From assembly GCA_947448415.1 (NCBI GenBank), contig CANFMT010000010.1, positions 22,380 through 86,379 of the forward strand: a DNA stretch of 64,000 nucleotides, read 5' to 3'. This document shows, in pieces, positions 26,608 to 38,150 of the stretch. The position numbers and the translations under genes are program-made. A model generated the notes under the pieces. The model was given only the letters and a program-made list of their open reading frames with translations, was not told the DNA's origin and made no database searches. Source of the stretch: Burkholderiaceae bacterium (GTDB lineage: Bacteria; Pseudomonadota; Gammaproteobacteria; Burkholderiales; Burkholderiaceae). Within the stretch, counting starts at the first letter, position 1. Each line of letters begins with the position of its first letter.

Positions 26608-27170
26608 GATTCAGCTCTTGGGCGATAAATAAAAATAGCAATTGGAGCCATTAGAAGAAGAACAATTGGAAGATTAAGTTTTGCAACACTCATCAATAAA
26701 AAGGTGGGGATAATGATTAGTAGCGATTTGAAGTCCTTCCAATGATCGCCGCCGATTCGATAGGTAATTGCTGCTAAAAGACCGGATGCCGCGGCCGCTA
26801 CTCCTGCCAAAACAAGGTTCGCCAATGGGTGGTCAGTATTATTTGTGTATGCCACTCCAATAGCTAGTACAAATAGTGATCCAGGAAATATTAAGCCAAT
26901 TGTTGCAACTAAGGCGCCCAGCGTACCGCGTAAATGATCGCCTGCTAAAACCGCTAAGTTAACTGAGTTTAGGCCCGGCATAGTTTGACTAATCGCTAAA
27001 TAGCCCATAAATTCATCGGCAGTTAACCATGCTTTTTTTTCAATTAACAATATGCGCTCATATGCAACTATTCCGCCACCAAAACTAACGGCGCCAATAA
27101 TTAAGAATTGAAAAAAAAGATCGAATAGACTAATTTTCGCTCTATTAACTTCCGGTGAAATTGGATTCAT
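26604..27170 (-). CDS. chrA: Chromate transporter, N-terminal half-type ChrA
   Basis: The 188-residue partner of the preceding short ChrA has FLIIGAVSFGGGIVAYERILLIEKKAWLTADEFMGYLAISQTMPGLNSVNLAVLAGDHLRG, matching CHR-domain N-terminal motifs, and about five further hydrophobic helices. Its start overlaps the stop of the CYTH-like gene by 4 bp, so all three genes are translationally coupled. Function in chromate efflux is by family; the overlap with a CYTH-like protein is unusual and could point to another anion. Confidence 0.88.
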   Translation of the reverse strand: MNPISPEVNRAKISLFDLFFQFLIIGAVSFGGGIVAYERILLIEKKAWLTADEFMGYLAISQTMPGLNSVNLAVLAGDHLRGTLGALVATIGLIFPGSLFVLAIGVAYTNNTDHPLANLVLAGVAAAASGLLAAITYRIGGDHWKDFKSLLIIIPTFLLMSVAKLNLPIVLLLMAPIAIFIYRPRAES

Positions 27171-27991
27171 TCAGGCTTACCATAGATCAAAGCCGTCTTA
27201 GTGCTTCCAATTTCAAGCCAATCCGTCAATTCAAGTTGAAGTTTTTTAAAGAATTTATCGGCGCGCTTATGAGCCTTCTCTTGCGCACGATTTTCATCAT
27301 TGACACGATAAGAAAAGGCTAATTCACCAACAATAGGATCACCAGCAGATTTCATCCAAATGGCAATTTCACAATGAGCCTGGACTCCATTACCAAAAAC
27401 AATATTTCCTAATGGTAGGCATGCTTCCAAAATTTTGTTGGTGGACCCACCAACGATTCTGATTGGAGAATTCTTATCGATTTTAAGCTGAGCAATTCCC
27501 GGGAAATACTTACAAATGCTACCTAAGGATCTATCAAATAGCCTATCAATTGGTACGGCATCTAAAATTGAATTATTAGAGAAAATTTGACGATGAGTAC
27601 CAACTTTATCCCCTCTTAATATTTCTTCTTTAAAACGAATTCGTGATTTAATTTTTACTTTAGGAGTGGGGTTAAACTTGGCAGCAAGCCCCCTATCATG
27701 CGTTCGACATTTCAGCGTTACTTCTGCATAGTCATCAACCCATACATTTTGACGAGACTCTCGAACACGCAAAATGATATTATTTAAACGAAAATCCTCG
27801 CCAGGAGTGTCGTAAAAATAAATATTGCGCAAACCAGTGTTTGCATTATCCAGATGAAAAAAATCAACCTTATTTGCTTTGCAAAATTCAACCAGTTTTT
27901 CACTAAGAAGCAATATTCTTGAGCGTCGATCCAAACCCTTTGGCTTGATCAGCAATTTAAATTCTCTATTCGTAATCGATGGATGCATCAT
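27167..27991 (-). CDS. CYTH-like (triphosphate tunnel) protein, function unknown
   Basis: The 274-residue cytoplasmic protein shows traits of the CYTH/triphosphate tunnel fold: an opening strand REFKLLIKP, YFYDTPGEDFRLNNIILRVRES with alternating basic residues, DDYAEVTLKCR, and a late strand GELAFSYRV. Alternating charged residues on such strands normally line a tunnel that binds triphosphates or polyphosphate. The ExExK signature is only partly kept (REFK), so activity is uncertain. It is the first gene of a coupled operon with two chromate-transporter halves. The first ATG at 27991 has a second M directly after it. Confidence 0.55.
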   Translation of the reverse strand: MMHPSITNREFKLLIKPKGLDRRSRILLLSEKLVEFCKANKVDFFHLDNANTGLRNIYFYDTPGEDFRLNNIILRVRESRQNVWVDDYAEVTLKCRTHDRGLAAKFNPTPKVKIKSRIRFKEEILRGDKVGTHRQIFSNNSILDAVPIDRLFDRSLGSICKYFPGIAQLKIDKNSPIRIVGGSTNKILEACLPLGNIVFGNGVQAHCEIAIWMKSAGDPIVGELAFSYRVNDENRAQEKAHKRADKFFKKLQLELTDWLEIGSTKTALIYGKPE

Positions 27992-28035
27992 CGTTAAATC
28001 CCCCTTCTTTCCTTGAGGTTATCACCATCGTATGA

Positions 28036-28047
28036 CATTCATGAATG
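28036..28047. promoter_or_regulatory. 12-bp palindrome upstream of the CYTH-chromate operon
   Basis: CATTCATGAATG is a perfect palindrome 45 bp upstream of the CYTH-like gene start on the minus strand. It is a possible regulator site; with 12 bp in AT-rich DNA chance occurrence is also reasonable. Confidence 0.25.
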
Positions 28048-28142
28048 CAAGGACTTATAACCCTTCACCTGAATTTACTACTATATCTAGAGAGATTGAG
28101 TGATTGGTAATAAGTCTAAAAAATTCACATAATCGTGTTTTA

Positions 28143-29486
28143 TTAGGCGGTAGGGACTAAAACAGCAATACTCTTGGCTGCATTCATTGCAACCTGAGCA
28201 TCTTTAGTTTCCACCATCACGCGAACTAAAGGCTCAGTACCAGAGGTGCGTATTAGGACTCTGCCAGTATTTTTAAGATCTGACTCAACTTTGGCAATTT
28301 GTTTCTTTAAAGCCTCATCCGTGGTCCAGTCATAACCTGGTTTAAATTTAACGTTTAATAGAACCTGCGGATAAATACTGACTTCCTCAAGAAGCTGCGC
28401 AAGACTTTTCTTATTTTGGCTCATAGCAGCAAGTACTTGAAGCGCTGCAATTGTTCCATCACCTGTAGAATGCTGATCCAAGCACAGTAAATGGCCGGAA
28501 CCTTCGCCCCCTATTAGCCATCCTTTTTCTTTAAGAAGTTCTAGCACATAACGATCTCCAACTTTGGAGCGCTCAAAGCCAATACCAAGCTCTTTAATTG
28601 CATTTTCAACAGCCAAGTTAGTCATCAAGGTGCCGACAACACCGCCCTGGAGAGAACCTTTATCAAGTCGGTCCTTTGCCAACACATAAAGTAGTTCATC
28701 ACCATTAAATAATCGACCACTTGCGTCCACCATTTGAAGGCGATCGGCATCACCATCTAAAGCAATCCCTAAATCTGCATTTTCTGTCTTTACTTTAGCA
28801 ATTAATGCAGCTGGAGCAGTAGCGCCACAACCATCGTTAATATTGCGGCCATCAGGATTCACGCCAATGGATATTACTTCTGCACCTAATTCATGAAAAA
28901 CATGAGGGGCCGTATGGTAGGCGGCACCGTTAGCACAATCCACCACAAGCTTTAAGCCTCTAAGATCCAAGTCTCCTGGGAATGTGGATTTACAAAATTC
29001 TATATAACGCCCTGCTGCATCATCAAGGCGAAATGCTTTGCCTAATTCATCTGAGTTTACGCAACTCATGGTTTTTTCTAATTCAGCTTCTATATCCAGC
29101 TCAATATCGTCAGATAATTTATCCCCATTTGCAGAGAAAAATTTTATGCCATTATCCTGATAGGGATTGTGCGATGCGGAAATAACGACGCCAGCCGATA
29201 AACGCAATGCTTTGGTGAGATAGGCTACTCCAGGAGTTGGCATCGGGCCGCACAACATCACATCAACACCAGCCGCAGCAAACCCTGCCTCCAGAGCAGC
29301 CTCTAATAAATATCCGGAGACACGAGTATCTTTTCCTATCAATACCTTGCATCTCTCGCCAGATTTGCTACCTTTAGCCAATACCTTTCCGGCAGCATAG
29401 CCAAGTCTTGTAATGAAGTCAGGAACTATGGGAAACTTTCCCACCTCACCACGTATGCCGTCGGTACCAAAATATTGTTTTTTCAT
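28143..29486 (-). CDS. glmM: Phosphoglucosamine mutase
   Basis: GlmM converts glucosamine-6-phosphate to glucosamine-1-phosphate for peptidoglycan and lipopolysaccharide precursors. The start was set at the ATG at 29486 (447 residues, [15 protein letters not shown]) because the longer frame runs into folP; ATG 29495 is an alternative. The phosphoserine loop [15 protein letters not shown] is near 96-110, the metal loop [11 protein letters not shown] near 240-250, the sugar loop GGEGSGHLL near 325 and the phosphate loop [14 protein letters not shown] near 415. It follows folP by 17 bp, the classic order. Confidence 0.97.
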   Translation of the reverse strand: MKKQYFGTDGIRGEVGKFPIVPDFITRLGYAAGKVLAKGSKSGERCKVLIGKDTRVSGYLLEAALEAGFAAAGVDVMLCGPMPTPGVAYLTKALRLSAGVVISASHNPYQDNGIKFFSANGDKLSDDIELDIEAELEKTMSCVNSDELGKAFRLDDAAGRYIEFCKSTFPGDLDLRGLKLVVDCANGAAYHTAPHVFHELGAEVISIGVNPDGRNINDGCGATAPAALIAKVKTENADLGIALDGDADRLQMVDASGRLFNGDELLYVLAKDRLDKGSLQGGVVGTLMTNLAVENAIKELGIGFERSKVGDRYVLELLKEKGWLIGGEGSGHLLCLDQHSTGDGTIAALQVLAAMSQNKKSLAQLLEEVSIYPQVLLNVKFKPGYDWTTDEALKKQIAKVESDLKNTGRVLIRTSGTEPLVRVMVETKDAQVAMNAAKSIAVLVPTA

Positions 29487-29503
29487 AGCGTTCATTATAA
29501 AAC

Positions 29504-30379
29504 TTAGATAGGTTGTTGACCTTGAACAGCTTCCCATAGCTTTAGGGCATCAATAGTTTCCGGAACATCATGTACTCTAATAATTTTGGCACCTCGATCT
29601 GCCGCCATCACCGCAGCAGCAATACTTGATGCCACCCTATCATTCGCGTCTTTTCCAGTCACTTTCCCGAGCATGGATTTACGGGAAATTCCCGCTAAAG
29701 TTGGATAGCCAAATTGAGAAAAATCTTCAAAGCGAGAGAGCATGGCTAAATTATGTACAAGACTTTTACCAAAACCAAATCCCGGATCAATGGCTATACG
29801 ATCGTGTTGAATACCATTCGCAATTAGCAGGTCCGCTCGCTCATTAAGGAAATTCGTTACTTCTGCAACTACGTCTTGATACTCAGGATTAAATTGCATC
29901 GTTAATGGATCACGCTGCATATGCATTAAAACTATTCCACAATCTTTACTTTCGGCGACCGCTGATAATGCAGCCTCTTGACGTAATGCCCAAATATCAT
30001 TTACGCAATCTACGCCTGCATGAAGTGCTTGACGCATAGTCTCTGATTTATAGGTATCGATAGAAAGGGGAACGCCGCAATCTTTTAGACTTTCAATGAT
30101 CGGGAGAACTCGATCTAGCTCTTCCTGCAATTCAACTGGTTCAGCGCCAGGTCTTGTTGATTCACCGCCTATGTCGATTAAATCAACGCCGCTAGCAATC
30201 ATTCGTTCTGCTTGAGCAATGGCATCCCGGGCCATTCTAAATTTACCACCATCAGAAAATGAATCAGACGTTGCATTCAAAATGCCCATCACAATGGGAC
30301 GCTTGCGTTCTGAGAAGTCAAAAAGAAAACGCCCACAACGCCATGTTGTGGGCATCTCTAAATTCCCTTGCTTACTCAT
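29504..30379 (-). CDS. folP: Dihydropteroate synthase
   Basis: FolP joins p-aminobenzoate to the pterin pyrophosphate in folate synthesis and is the sulfonamide target. The protein is 291 residues, slightly long at the N-terminus. Family signatures are [19 protein letters not shown] near 30-48, GGESTRPGA near 75, [14 protein letters not shown] near 114 and [15 protein letters not shown] near 210. It lies 19 bp after ftsH and 17 bp before glmM in one minus-strand operon. Confidence 0.97.
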   Translation of the reverse strand: MSKQGNLEMPTTWRCGRFLFDFSERKRPIVMGILNATSDSFSDGGKFRMARDAIAQAERMIASGVDLIDIGGESTRPGAEPVELQEELDRVLPIIESLKDCGVPLSIDTYKSETMRQALHAGVDCVNDIWALRQEAALSAVAESKDCGIVLMHMQRDPLTMQFNPEYQDVVAEVTNFLNERADLLIANGIQHDRIAIDPGFGFGKSLVHNLAMLSRFEDFSQFGYPTLAGISRKSMLGKVTGKDANDRVASSIAAAVMAADRGAKIIRVHDVPETIDALKLWEAVQGQQPI

Positions 30380-30398
30380 TTAATACATCATCAATTAG

Positions 30399-32276
30399 TT
30401 AAGCAGTTGCCGGTGCACTTCCAGCTGCAGGGCCAGGTGCACCTGCTGAATTGCCAAACTGAGTTGCTGGCGGTGGTTTAGGGGTTCGCGGAGGACGACC
30501 TTCCATAATGTCGTTAATCTGCTCCGCATCAATGGTCTCCCATTCAAGCAAGGCAGCAACCATTGCCTCTACCTTATCGCGGTTTTGCTCCAAGATAGAT
30601 CTTGCTAAAGCATATTGACTATCAATCAGCATCCGAATTTCAGCGTCGACTTTTTGCTGAGTTAATTCAGAAACCGTTTTAGTGCTATTGCGACCAAAGA
30701 TACTCTCAGATTCAGTATCGACGTATACCATTGTGCCCAAGCTATCGCTCATGCCATAACGCGTTACCATGTCGCGCGCCATTTTCGTTGCACGCTCAAA
30801 GTCATTAGATGCGCCGGTGCTCATTGAATGCAAGAACACCTCTTCAGCAGCGCGTCCACCAAACAAAATAGCCAACTCCTCCAACATGCGATCTTTGTAT
30901 AGATTGACACGATCAAATTCTGGCAACTGCCAAGTAACGCCTAAGGCCATGCCACGCGGCATGATGGTTACTTTATGCACTGGATCAGCCTTGGGCAAGA
31001 CCTTGGCAACAACAGCATGACCTGACTCATGGTAAGCGGTATTGCGACGCTCTTCTTCGCGCATCACAGCAGACTTACGCTCTGGACCCATATAGATCTT
31101 ATCTTTGGCGTCCTCAAAGTCCTTCATATCTACTGAGCGTTTATTGCGACGCGCAGCAAATAAGGCAGCTTCATTCACTAGGTTGGCTAAGTCAGCACCA
31201 GAAAAACCAGGAGTTCCACGTGCCAAAACAGCAGCATTCACATCTGGATCAATTGGCACTTTGCGCATATGCACTTGCAAAATTTGTTCACGACCACGAA
31301 TATCTGGCAAGCCAACATGCACCTGACGATCAAAACGACCTGGGCGCAAAAGTGCTTTATCTAGAACGTCCGAACGATTGGTGGCAGCGACAACTATCAC
31401 TCCACTGTTACTTTCAAAGCCGTCCATCTCAACAAGCATCTGATTTAATGTTTGTTCGCGTTCGTCATTTCCGCCACCCATACCAGCGCCACGGTGGCGA
31501 CCAACTGCATCAATTTCATCAATAAAAATGATACAAGGAGAATTCTTCTTGGCGTTCTCAAACATATCGCGAACACGTGAAGCGCCAACGCCCACAAACA
31601 TTTCTACGAAATCAGAACCTGAAATCGAGAAGAAAGGAACTTTAGCCTCACCCGCAATCGCACGTGCCAAAAGGGTTTTACCGGTGCCTGGAGGGCCAAC
31701 AAGTAAAACGCCATGGGGAATACGGCCGCCTAACTTTTGAAACTTTTGTGGATCTTTAAGGAAGTCGACTAATTCAAATACCTCTTCTTTAGCCTCATCG
31801 CATCCTGCAACATCTGCAAAAGTAACGGTATTGCTATTTTCGTCAATCAGGCGTGCCTTAGATTTGCCAAAAGAAAATGCTCCACCTTTTCCACCGCCTT
31901 GCATTTGGCGCATCATGAAAAACCAGAAGCCAATAATCAACAAGGTTGGTCCAAGATAATACAAAGCAGAAACCAACATATTTGGTTCATCATCGGCTTT
32001 ACCCGTAACTTGAACACCGTACTTCATCAAGTCACCAACCATCCAAATATCTCCTGGAGAGATGATGGAATACTTGGCGCCATCAGCAGGAGTAACCTGA
32101 AGCGTGCGCCCTTGAACATCTACGCGCTTGACTTTGCCTGCTTTGGCATCATCCATAAATTGTGAATAAGTGACTTGGTTTTGGTCCTTAGGCTTATCAA
32201 ACTGTTTAAAAACAGTGAAAAGCACTAAGCCCACAATGAGCCACACACCGATTTTTTGAAACATATTGCTGTTCAA
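30399..32276 (-). CDS. ftsH: ATP-dependent zinc metalloprotease FtsH
   Basis: FtsH is the essential inner-membrane AAA+ protease that degrades unassembled membrane proteins and regulators. Two transmembrane helices (about 8-26 and 105-123) flank a small periplasmic domain. The AAA domain carries Walker A GPPGTGKT, Walker [13 protein letters not shown] and the second region of homology [21 protein letters not shown]. The zinc site HESGH lies in the protease domain near residue 420. The 625-residue length is normal, with a Pro/Ala-rich tail. The rlmE-ftsH-folP-glmM order is the standard one. Confidence 0.98.
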   Translation of the reverse strand: MNSNMFQKIGVWLIVGLVLFTVFKQFDKPKDQNQVTYSQFMDDAKAGKVKRVDVQGRTLQVTPADGAKYSIISPGDIWMVGDLMKYGVQVTGKADDEPNMLVSALYYLGPTLLIIGFWFFMMRQMQGGGKGGAFSFGKSKARLIDENSNTVTFADVAGCDEAKEEVFELVDFLKDPQKFQKLGGRIPHGVLLVGPPGTGKTLLARAIAGEAKVPFFSISGSDFVEMFVGVGASRVRDMFENAKKNSPCIIFIDEIDAVGRHRGAGMGGGNDEREQTLNQMLVEMDGFESNSGVIVVAATNRSDVLDKALLRPGRFDRQVHVGLPDIRGREQILQVHMRKVPIDPDVNAAVLARGTPGFSGADLANLVNEAALFAARRNKRSVDMKDFEDAKDKIYMGPERKSAVMREEERRNTAYHESGHAVVAKVLPKADPVHKVTIMPRGMALGVTWQLPEFDRVNLYKDRMLEELAILFGGRAAEEVFLHSMSTGASNDFERATKMARDMVTRYGMSDSLGTMVYVDTESESIFGRNSTKTVSELTQQKVDAEIRMLIDSQYALARSILEQNRDKVEAMVAALLEWETIDAEQINDIMEGRPPRTPKPPPATQFGNSAGAPGPAAGSAPATA

Positions 32277-32422
32277 AATGAGTCCTTTTCTGGATTGATC
32301 CAGGAGTTAAAGCGAATCGCTACCTAAGTATTTGATTCTACTACCAGCCTTTTTCAAGAGCTAATCACATATTTATTTAATAAAACCCTATAAAACGGGG
32401 GGTCTTGAGGGGTATTTAATGC

Positions 32423-33097
32423 TTATTTGGGTGGTTTCAGGTTTCTTCCCAATAGGAAAATTTCTGAGGATCTAGCCCTAGAGGCCTTCGGTTTTCTGGA
32501 AGCTACAGTTTTAAAGACCTTCTTAAAAGATTCCACTATTTGACTGTACCCGCTGCCGTTAAAGCACTTAATCAATAAAGCGCCCTCAGGCTTAAGGTGG
32601 TCAGTGGCAAAATCAAGCGCGATTTCTGCCAAGAAAGCCATTCTGGCGGCATCTGCAACGCCAACTCCGGATAGATTTGGAGCCATATCCGATAGCACCA
32701 AATCCACCTTACCATTTGCATCTTTAGGCAATAGAGCCTCAAGAGCATTTAAGCCCTCTTCCTCTCGAAAATCACCCTGTATGAAATTAACGTCCGCAAT
32801 ATCTTCCATCGGCAAAATATCAATGGCAATAATTTGCCCATCAGGCTTGCCCGATTCGATCTTGGGATTGCTCTTTCCAAGCTCCGTGAGTCTATTGCGG
32901 GCATACTGAGACCAGCTGCCTGGAGCACTTCCAAGGTCAACGATTGTCATACCCGCTTTGATGAGGTGATCTTGCTCGTCAATTTCACTGAGCTTATAAA
33001 CCGCTCTAGCGCGATAACCCTCTTTCTGGGCCATCTTCACATAGGGATCGGTTAAATGATCCTGCAACCAACTTTTATTAAATTTATTCTTCGCCAC
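32423..33097 (-). CDS. rlmE: 23S rRNA 2'-O-ribose U2552 methyltransferase
   Basis: RlmE (FtsJ/RrmJ) methylates U2552 in the ribosomal A loop late in 50S assembly. The 224 residues include the SAM-binding [16 protein letters not shown] near 50-65, [20 protein letters not shown] near 130-150 and LIKCFNGSG near 184. The catalytic K-D-K set typical of FtsJ fits Lys38-like, the Asp of SDMAPN and Lys of LIKCF. It precedes ftsH by 146 bp on the same strand and diverges from the YhbY-like gene at its right. Confidence 0.96.
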   Translation of the reverse strand: MAKNKFNKSWLQDHLTDPYVKMAQKEGYRARAVYKLSEIDEQDHLIKAGMTIVDLGSAPGSWSQYARNRLTELGKSNPKIESGKPDGQIIAIDILPMEDIADVNFIQGDFREEEGLNALEALLPKDANGKVDLVLSDMAPNLSGVGVADAARMAFLAEIALDFATDHLKPEGALLIKCFNGSGYSQIVESFKKVFKTVASRKPKASRARSSEIFLLGRNLKPPK

Positions 33098-33223
33098 AGC
33101 TTACCCACTTTCACCCTCTATTTTCCTAGTTTATGAGTTCTAAAGCAAAAGGAATTGAACAAAATACAGGCTAATTAAGGCTAAAAAGCGATTTTTGAGC
33201 TCCAATGCTCTATCATCGTGCCC

Positions 33224-33850
33224 ATGACAGCACTCACCATAACCCCAACCCAACGCAAATCTCTTAAAGCAGACGCTCATGACCTAAGTCCTGTCGTTAT
33301 GATTGGTGGAGATGGCTTAACTCCAGCCGTTGTTAAGGAGGCCAAGCTAGCGATCAATCATCATGGCTTGATTAAGATACGCGTATTTGGCGATGATCGA
33401 GATGCTCGTGTTGCCATCTATAATGAGCTTTGCGATAAGTTAGATGCTGCTCCAGTTCAACATATTGGTAAGTTGCTAGTCCTTTGGAAGCCAAAGGATG
33501 TAGTCGATGAAGCTTTTAGCAATCTTGGGCGCTCTAGCAAACAAACTAAGAAGTCCCTACAAGCGCCACGTACCAAACGACAACCTAATCGAGCTCCAGC
33601 TAAAGCGGGTGTTCGTACTAGCACCTCAGAAAGATCAGATCGCCGCTCTGCTTCTAACAAATCTCCATTTGCGCGAGCTGCAGCCGTTAAATCAGCAACC
33701 CCTAAGAAACGGGTTCTCAGATCTGAAGCTGCTGAGTCAAAAATTGGCTGGTCTTCACCTGGCTATAGAAAAGCTGCAGCAGCTCCAGCGCCAATCAAAA
33801 AACGCAAAGCGAGAATGAGTAGTACAAAGAAAAAATCACTGGGATCCTAA
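33224..33850 (+). CDS. YhbY-family RNA-binding protein (CRM domain) with a basic tail
   Basis: The N-terminal 97 residues are a CRM domain (ITPTQRKSLKADAHDLSPVVMIGGDGLTPAVVKEAKLAINHHGLIKIRVFGDDRD), which binds the 50S precursor in E. coli YhbY. I chose ATG 33224 over the in-frame GTG 33218. The remaining ~110 residues are unusual: an arginine-, lysine- and serine-rich low-complexity tail with repeated KR-rich patches. Enterobacterial YhbY is about 97 residues, so this protein is more than doubled. The tail probably adds non-specific RNA binding. A terminator follows. Confidence 0.88.
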   Translation: MTALTITPTQRKSLKADAHDLSPVVMIGGDGLTPAVVKEAKLAINHHGLIKIRVFGDDRDARVAIYNELCDKLDAAPVQHIGKLLVLWKPKDVVDEAFSNLGRSSKQTKKSLQAPRTKRQPNRAPAKAGVRTSTSERSDRRSASNKSPFARAAAVKSATPKKRVLRSEAAESKIGWSSPGYRKAAAAPAPIKKRKARMSSTKKKSLGS

Positions 33851-33871
33851 TTGGATCGAAACAACAATAAC

Positions 33872-33894
33872 AACGCCGCTAGTCGGCGTTTTTT
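33872..33894 (+). terminator. Terminator after the YhbY-like gene
   Basis: Stem AACGCCG/CGGCGTT with a 5-base loop is followed by TTTT. It overlaps the stop codon of the convergent DUF4149 gene, so it probably serves the plus-strand gene. The two genes converge here. Confidence 0.8.
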
Positions 33895-34352
33895 GTTGAA
33901 CACCAAACTAAAGCAAGACCTAAGATGCTTTGAGTAAGATAGATTGCACTAGAAATGCCATGTAGGCGATTAAAAAGGACTGCGTGTGTAGATTCTCGTA
34001 TAGACAAATTCAAATATAGCGCTTGGTCGCGCAAGGAGTTCATCCAGGGAATAAGAATGAAGGCTGCCGCAACAAAACAAGACAACATACCAAGCAGAAT
34101 CCAGCGTGATAAACGATATTGGTCTTTACCTTGCCGTACTAAATAGTTGGATATCGCCATTAAGATGGCGCTGAAACCAACTCCTAGGTATGCAGTTGCC
34201 TTAAACAAATTGGCTGCAACCATTCCAGCAACTTGCCTATCACCCAAGGATGAAAAAAGTACCGGCACCACTAGAAAGCCTATGACGATAAAGCCACCAA
34301 CCCAAAGTCCAGATATAAAGCTAAAAATTCTCTGAATTTTAGATGAGCTCAT
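33879..34352 (-). CDS. DUF4149 inner membrane protein
   Basis: The 157-residue protein has about four hydrophobic helices, with the family's opening GLWVGGFIVIGFLVVPVLFSSLGDRQVAGMVAANLF and an R-E-x-H like stretch ESTHAVLFNRLHGISSAIYL near the third loop. DUF4149 proteins are found beside greA in many betaproteobacteria; function is unknown. The start base overlaps the greA stop (TAATG), so it is translationally coupled to greA. Confidence 0.85.
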   Translation of the reverse strand: MSSSKIQRIFSFISGLWVGGFIVIGFLVVPVLFSSLGDRQVAGMVAANLFKATAYLGVGFSAILMAISNYLVRQGKDQYRLSRWILLGMLSCFVAAAFILIPWMNSLRDQALYLNLSIRESTHAVLFNRLHGISSAIYLTQSILGLALVWCSTKNAD

Positions 34353-34828
34353 TAGATATAGCGCACCGCCAAAATTTCTACTTCGCGATTACCACCAGGA
34401 GCTTGAACTGCAACAACATCACCCTCTTCTTTGCTGATTAGCGCACGAGCAATTGGTGAGCTAATGGAGATCTTGTTAAGAGCAATATCAGCTTCATCAT
34501 CTCCAACAATCTGGTAAGTGAGCTTGGTACCATCTTCTAAATCTTCAAGATCAACAGTAGCGCCAAATACCACGCGACCTGAAACATCTAGAGAGGCCGG
34601 ATCAATAATTTGTGCAGCAGAAAGCTTACCTTCTAACTCTTGGATGCGACCTTCAATAAATCCCTGCTTTTCTTTCGCTGCATCGTACTCTGCATTCTCT
34701 GAGAGATCACCTTGTGCGCGTGCTTCAGAAATCGCATTGATGACGGATGGACGCTCTACATGCTTAAGACGATGCAATTCCTCCTTCAGGAGTTCTGCAC
34801 CGCGCTTGGTAATTGGAATTGTGCTCAT
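34352..34828 (-). CDS. greA: Transcript cleavage factor GreA
   Basis: GreA stimulates RNA polymerase to cleave backtracked RNA. The 158 residues comprise an N-terminal coiled coil (about 1-75) with the acidic tip [29 protein letters not shown], and a C-terminal FKBP-like domain with [30 protein letters not shown] and [23 protein letters not shown]. It follows carB by 58 bp in the same direction. The usual partner DUF4149 gene overlaps its end. Confidence 0.97.
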   Translation of the reverse strand: MSTIPITKRGAELLKEELHRLKHVERPSVINAISEARAQGDLSENAEYDAAKEKQGFIEGRIQELEGKLSAAQIIDPASLDVSGRVVFGATVDLEDLEDGTKLTYQIVGDDEADIALNKISISSPIARALISKEEGDVVAVQAPGGNREVEILAVRYI

Positions 34829-34886
34829 ACAACTAACCTAACTTAAATTTGTACGCAAAATAGCGTTAATAAGAAATGATTTTAGA

Positions 34887-37800
34887 TTAAACGAGCGACC
34901 GATGTAAGTTTTGGAGTGAATAGACCTCTAGAGACTCTTTACTACCCATTTGCGAGGCAAGTAAGCCGTCCATAACAGCGCGCGCAGCACTAATGGTTGT
35001 GTAATACGTCACACCATTAGCTTGGGCACTAGTACGAATAGAACGAGAGTCTGCGATTGCCGTTCTGGTCTCATCAACAGTCGTAAATACCAGAGAAATT
35101 TCACCATTTTTGATGAAATCTACTATGTGCGGACGACCATCTTTGACTTTATTCACCACTTTAACTGGCAAGCCAGCAGCTTCAATAGCAGCAGCAGTAC
35201 CTTTAGTCGCAACCATTGGGAAGCCTAATTGATGCAGGAGCTTAGCTACCTCAATAGCCTTAGGCTTATCACTGTCTTTTACTGTGAGGAGTACAGTGCC
35301 ACTCTTTGGCAACTTGATTCCTGCACCCAACTGGGATTTGAACAGTGCTTCACCAAAGGTTTTTCCTACACCCATTACTTCGCCAGTTGAGCGCATCTCA
35401 GGCCCAAGAATTGGATCGATGCCAGGGAATTTATTAAAGGGGAAAACAGCTTCTTTAACTGAGAAGTAAGGTGGCTTCACTTCAGACTTAATCCCTTGCT
35501 GAGCAAGTGTCTGACCAACCATACAACGCGCTGCAATTTTGGCAAGTTGTAAACCGGTGGCTTTAGAGACAAATGGAACTGTTCGTGAAGCGCGTGGATT
35601 TACTTCGAGAACATAAATAACATCCTTGCCATCGACATTCTGAATCGCAAACTGCACATTCATTAGGCCAATCACATTCAGACCCTTAGCCATAGCTGCA
35701 GTTTGACGCTTAATCTCTTCTACAGTTGCATCAGATAGTGAATAAGGCGGTAATGAACATGCAGAATCGCCGGAATGTACGCCAGCCTGCTCGATATGCT
35801 CCATAACACCGCCGATGAATACTTTTTCTCCATCGCTAATGCAATCAACGTCACATTCAATCGCATCATTAAGGAAGCGATCTAAAAGGACTGGTGAATC
35901 GTGAGATACCTTCACAGCTTCGCGCATATAACGCTCTAAATCACGGCCATCATGAACGATCTCCATAGCGCGACCACCTAGAACATAGGATGGACGAACT
36001 ACCAAGGGATATCCAATCTCTTCAGCAAGCTTGAGCGCCTCTTCTTCAGTACGTGCAGTACGATTAGGTGGCTGACGCAAGCCTAAGTCTTGCAATAACT
36101 TCTGGAAACGTTCACGATCTTCAGCAGCATCAATCATGTCTGGCGATGTGCCGATAATTGGTACACCGTTACGCTCTAAATCTAAAGCCAACTTCAAAGG
36201 AGTTTGGCCACCATATTGAACAATGACGCCTTTTGGTTTTTCTTTGGCGACGATTTCCAAAACATCTTCTAAAGTTAAGGGCTCAAAATACAAGCGATCG
36301 GAAGTGTCGTAATCAGTGGAAACAGTTTCAGGATTGCAGTTAACCATGATGGTTTCATAACCATCATCACGCATTGCTAAGGCCGCATGAACACAGCAAT
36401 AGTCAAACTCAATTCCTTGGCCGATACGATTTGGACCGCCGCCCAAAACCATTATCTTCTCTTTGCTTGTTGGGCGAGATTCACATTCTCCATGCTCAGC
36501 CTCATATGTTGAGTACATATAAGCTGTATTGGTAGAAAATTCTGCGGCACAAGTATCAACACGTTTATAAACTGGCACTACCTTTAAGCGATGACGTGCT
36601 GCACGAACTGACGATGCATCAGCACCTAATAATTTTGCTATGCGGCGATCTGAGAAACCTTTTTGCTTTACAAAACGTAACTCTGCAGCAGAAAGGCTGT
36701 CGATCTTACGTTGCTTAAGCTCGGTCTCGATAGTAATTAGCTCTTCAATTTGCTCTAAGAACCATGGATCAACTTTAGTTTCGTTGTAGATCTCATCAAG
36801 ACCCATTCCCATGCGGAATGCGTCAGCTAAGAACCAGATGCGATCTGGACCAGGCTCATTAATTTCATTAATGATGTCATCAAGATCGGTCGACATTTCA
36901 TCTAAGCCATCAACACCAACCTCTAGACCACGCAAAGCCTTTTGGAATGATTCTTGGAATGTGCGACCAATAGCCATCACTTCACCTACGGACTTCATTT
37001 GCGTAGTTAGACGTGAATCAGCTTGAGGAAACTTTTCGAAAGCAAAACGTGGAATCTTCGTCACAACATAGTCGATTGAAGGTTCAAACGAGGCAGGCGT
37101 TGCACCGCCGGTAATGTCATTCTTAAGCTCATCTAAGGTATAGCCGACCGCTAACTTTGCGGCAATCTTGGCAATTGGAAAGCCGGTCGCTTTGGATGCT
37201 AAGGCAGATGAACGAGAAACCCGTGGGTTCATCTCGATCACAATCATGCGCCCATCAACAGGATTAATCGAAAACTGCACATTTGATCCACCGGTATCAA
37301 CGCCAATTTCCCTCAAAACAGCAATCGATGCATTACGCATGATTTGATACTCTTTATCTGTCAAAGTTTGCGCTGGAGCAACTGTAATTGAGTCCCCTGT
37401 ATGAACGCCCATGGGATCTAAGTTCTCAATGGAGCAGACGATGATGCAATTGTCATTACGATCACGCACCACTTCCATCTCAAACTCTTTCCAACCCAAG
37501 AGAGACTCTTCAATCAAGAGCTCGCGGGTTGGCGATAAATCAAGACCACGTTTGCAAATCTCTTCAAACTCTTCGCGGTTATAGGCAATGCCACCACCAG
37601 AGCCACCCATGGTGAATGAGGGACGAATAACTACTGGAAAACCGGAGCTACCTGTCTCGACTTGAATGCGCTGTTGCACTTCATGAGCCTCATCCATTGA
37701 GTGTGCAATACCAGACTTCGCAGAACCAAGGCCAATCTTGGTCATTGCTTCTTTAAATTTCTGGCGATCTTCTGCTTTGTCAATTGCCTCTGGCGATGCG

Positions 37801-38150
37801 CCAATCAATTCGCAGCCGTACTTTTTTAATACACCATGACGATGTAAATCAAGGGCGCAGTTCAAGGCAGTTTGTCCGCCCATCGTTGGCAAAATCGCAT
37901 CCGGTTTTTCAGTAGCAATAATGCGCTCAACTACTTCCCAGGTGATTGGCTCGATGTAAGTGACATCAGCCATCTCCGGATCAGTCATGATGGTTGCAGG
38001 ATTACTGTTAACCAAAATAACTTTGTAACCCTCATCACGCAGAGCTTTACAAGCTTGCGCGCCAGAATAGTCAAACTCACAGGCCTGTCCAATCACAATG
38101 GGACCAGCACCAATGATTAGGATGCTCTTAATGTCGCTACGCTTAGGCAT
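34887..38150 (-). CDS. carB: Carbamoyl-phosphate synthase large subunit
   Basis: CarB makes carbamoyl phosphate from bicarbonate, ammonia and two ATP, feeding arginine and pyrimidine synthesis. The 1087 residues contain two ATP-grasp halves: the first with [18 protein letters not shown] near 16 and [14 protein letters not shown], the second with [18 protein letters not shown] near 575 and [12 protein letters not shown]. The C-terminal MGS-like domain (about 945-1087), which binds allosteric effectors, ends in the sequence HRSLV. The stop of carA overlaps its start by 1 bp. Confidence 0.98.
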   Translation of the reverse strand: MPKRSDIKSILIIGAGPIVIGQACEFDYSGAQACKALRDEGYKVILVNSNPATIMTDPEMADVTYIEPITWEVVERIIATEKPDAILPTMGGQTALNCALDLHRHGVLKKYGCELIGASPEAIDKAEDRQKFKEAMTKIGLGSAKSGIAHSMDEAHEVQQRIQVETGSSGFPVVIRPSFTMGGSGGGIAYNREEFEEICKRGLDLSPTRELLIEESLLGWKEFEMEVVRDRNDNCIIVCSIENLDPMGVHTGDSITVAPAQTLTDKEYQIMRNASIAVLREIGVDTGGSNVQFSINPVDGRMIVIEMNPRVSRSSALASKATGFPIAKIAAKLAVGYTLDELKNDITGGATPASFEPSIDYVVTKIPRFAFEKFPQADSRLTTQMKSVGEVMAIGRTFQESFQKALRGLEVGVDGLDEMSTDLDDIINEINEPGPDRIWFLADAFRMGMGLDEIYNETKVDPWFLEQIEELITIETELKQRKIDSLSAAELRFVKQKGFSDRRIAKLLGADASSVRAARHRLKVVPVYKRVDTCAAEFSTNTAYMYSTYEAEHGECESRPTSKEKIMVLGGGPNRIGQGIEFDYCCVHAALAMRDDGYETIMVNCNPETVSTDYDTSDRLYFEPLTLEDVLEIVAKEKPKGVIVQYGGQTPLKLALDLERNGVPIIGTSPDMIDAAEDRERFQKLLQDLGLRQPPNRTARTEEEALKLAEEIGYPLVVRPSYVLGGRAMEIVHDGRDLERYMREAVKVSHDSPVLLDRFLNDAIECDVDCISDGEKVFIGGVMEHIEQAGVHSGDSACSLPPYSLSDATVEEIKRQTAAMAKGLNVIGLMNVQFAIQNVDGKDVIYVLEVNPRASRTVPFVSKATGLQLAKIAARCMVGQTLAQQGIKSEVKPPYFSVKEAVFPFNKFPGIDPILGPEMRSTGEVMGVGKTFGEALFKSQLGAGIKLPKSGTVLLTVKDSDKPKAIEVAKLLHQLGFPMVATKGTAAAIEAAGLPVKVVNKVKDGRPHIVDFIKNGEISLVFTTVDETRTAIADSRSIRTSAQANGVTYYTTISAARAVMDGLLASQMGSKESLEVYSLQNLHRSLV

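Noticed and set aside
29487..29537. An N-terminal extension of glmM into folP
   Set aside because: The upstream residues overlap folP coding sequence and are not part of the GlmM family start, which begins at the [12 protein letters not shown] stretch.
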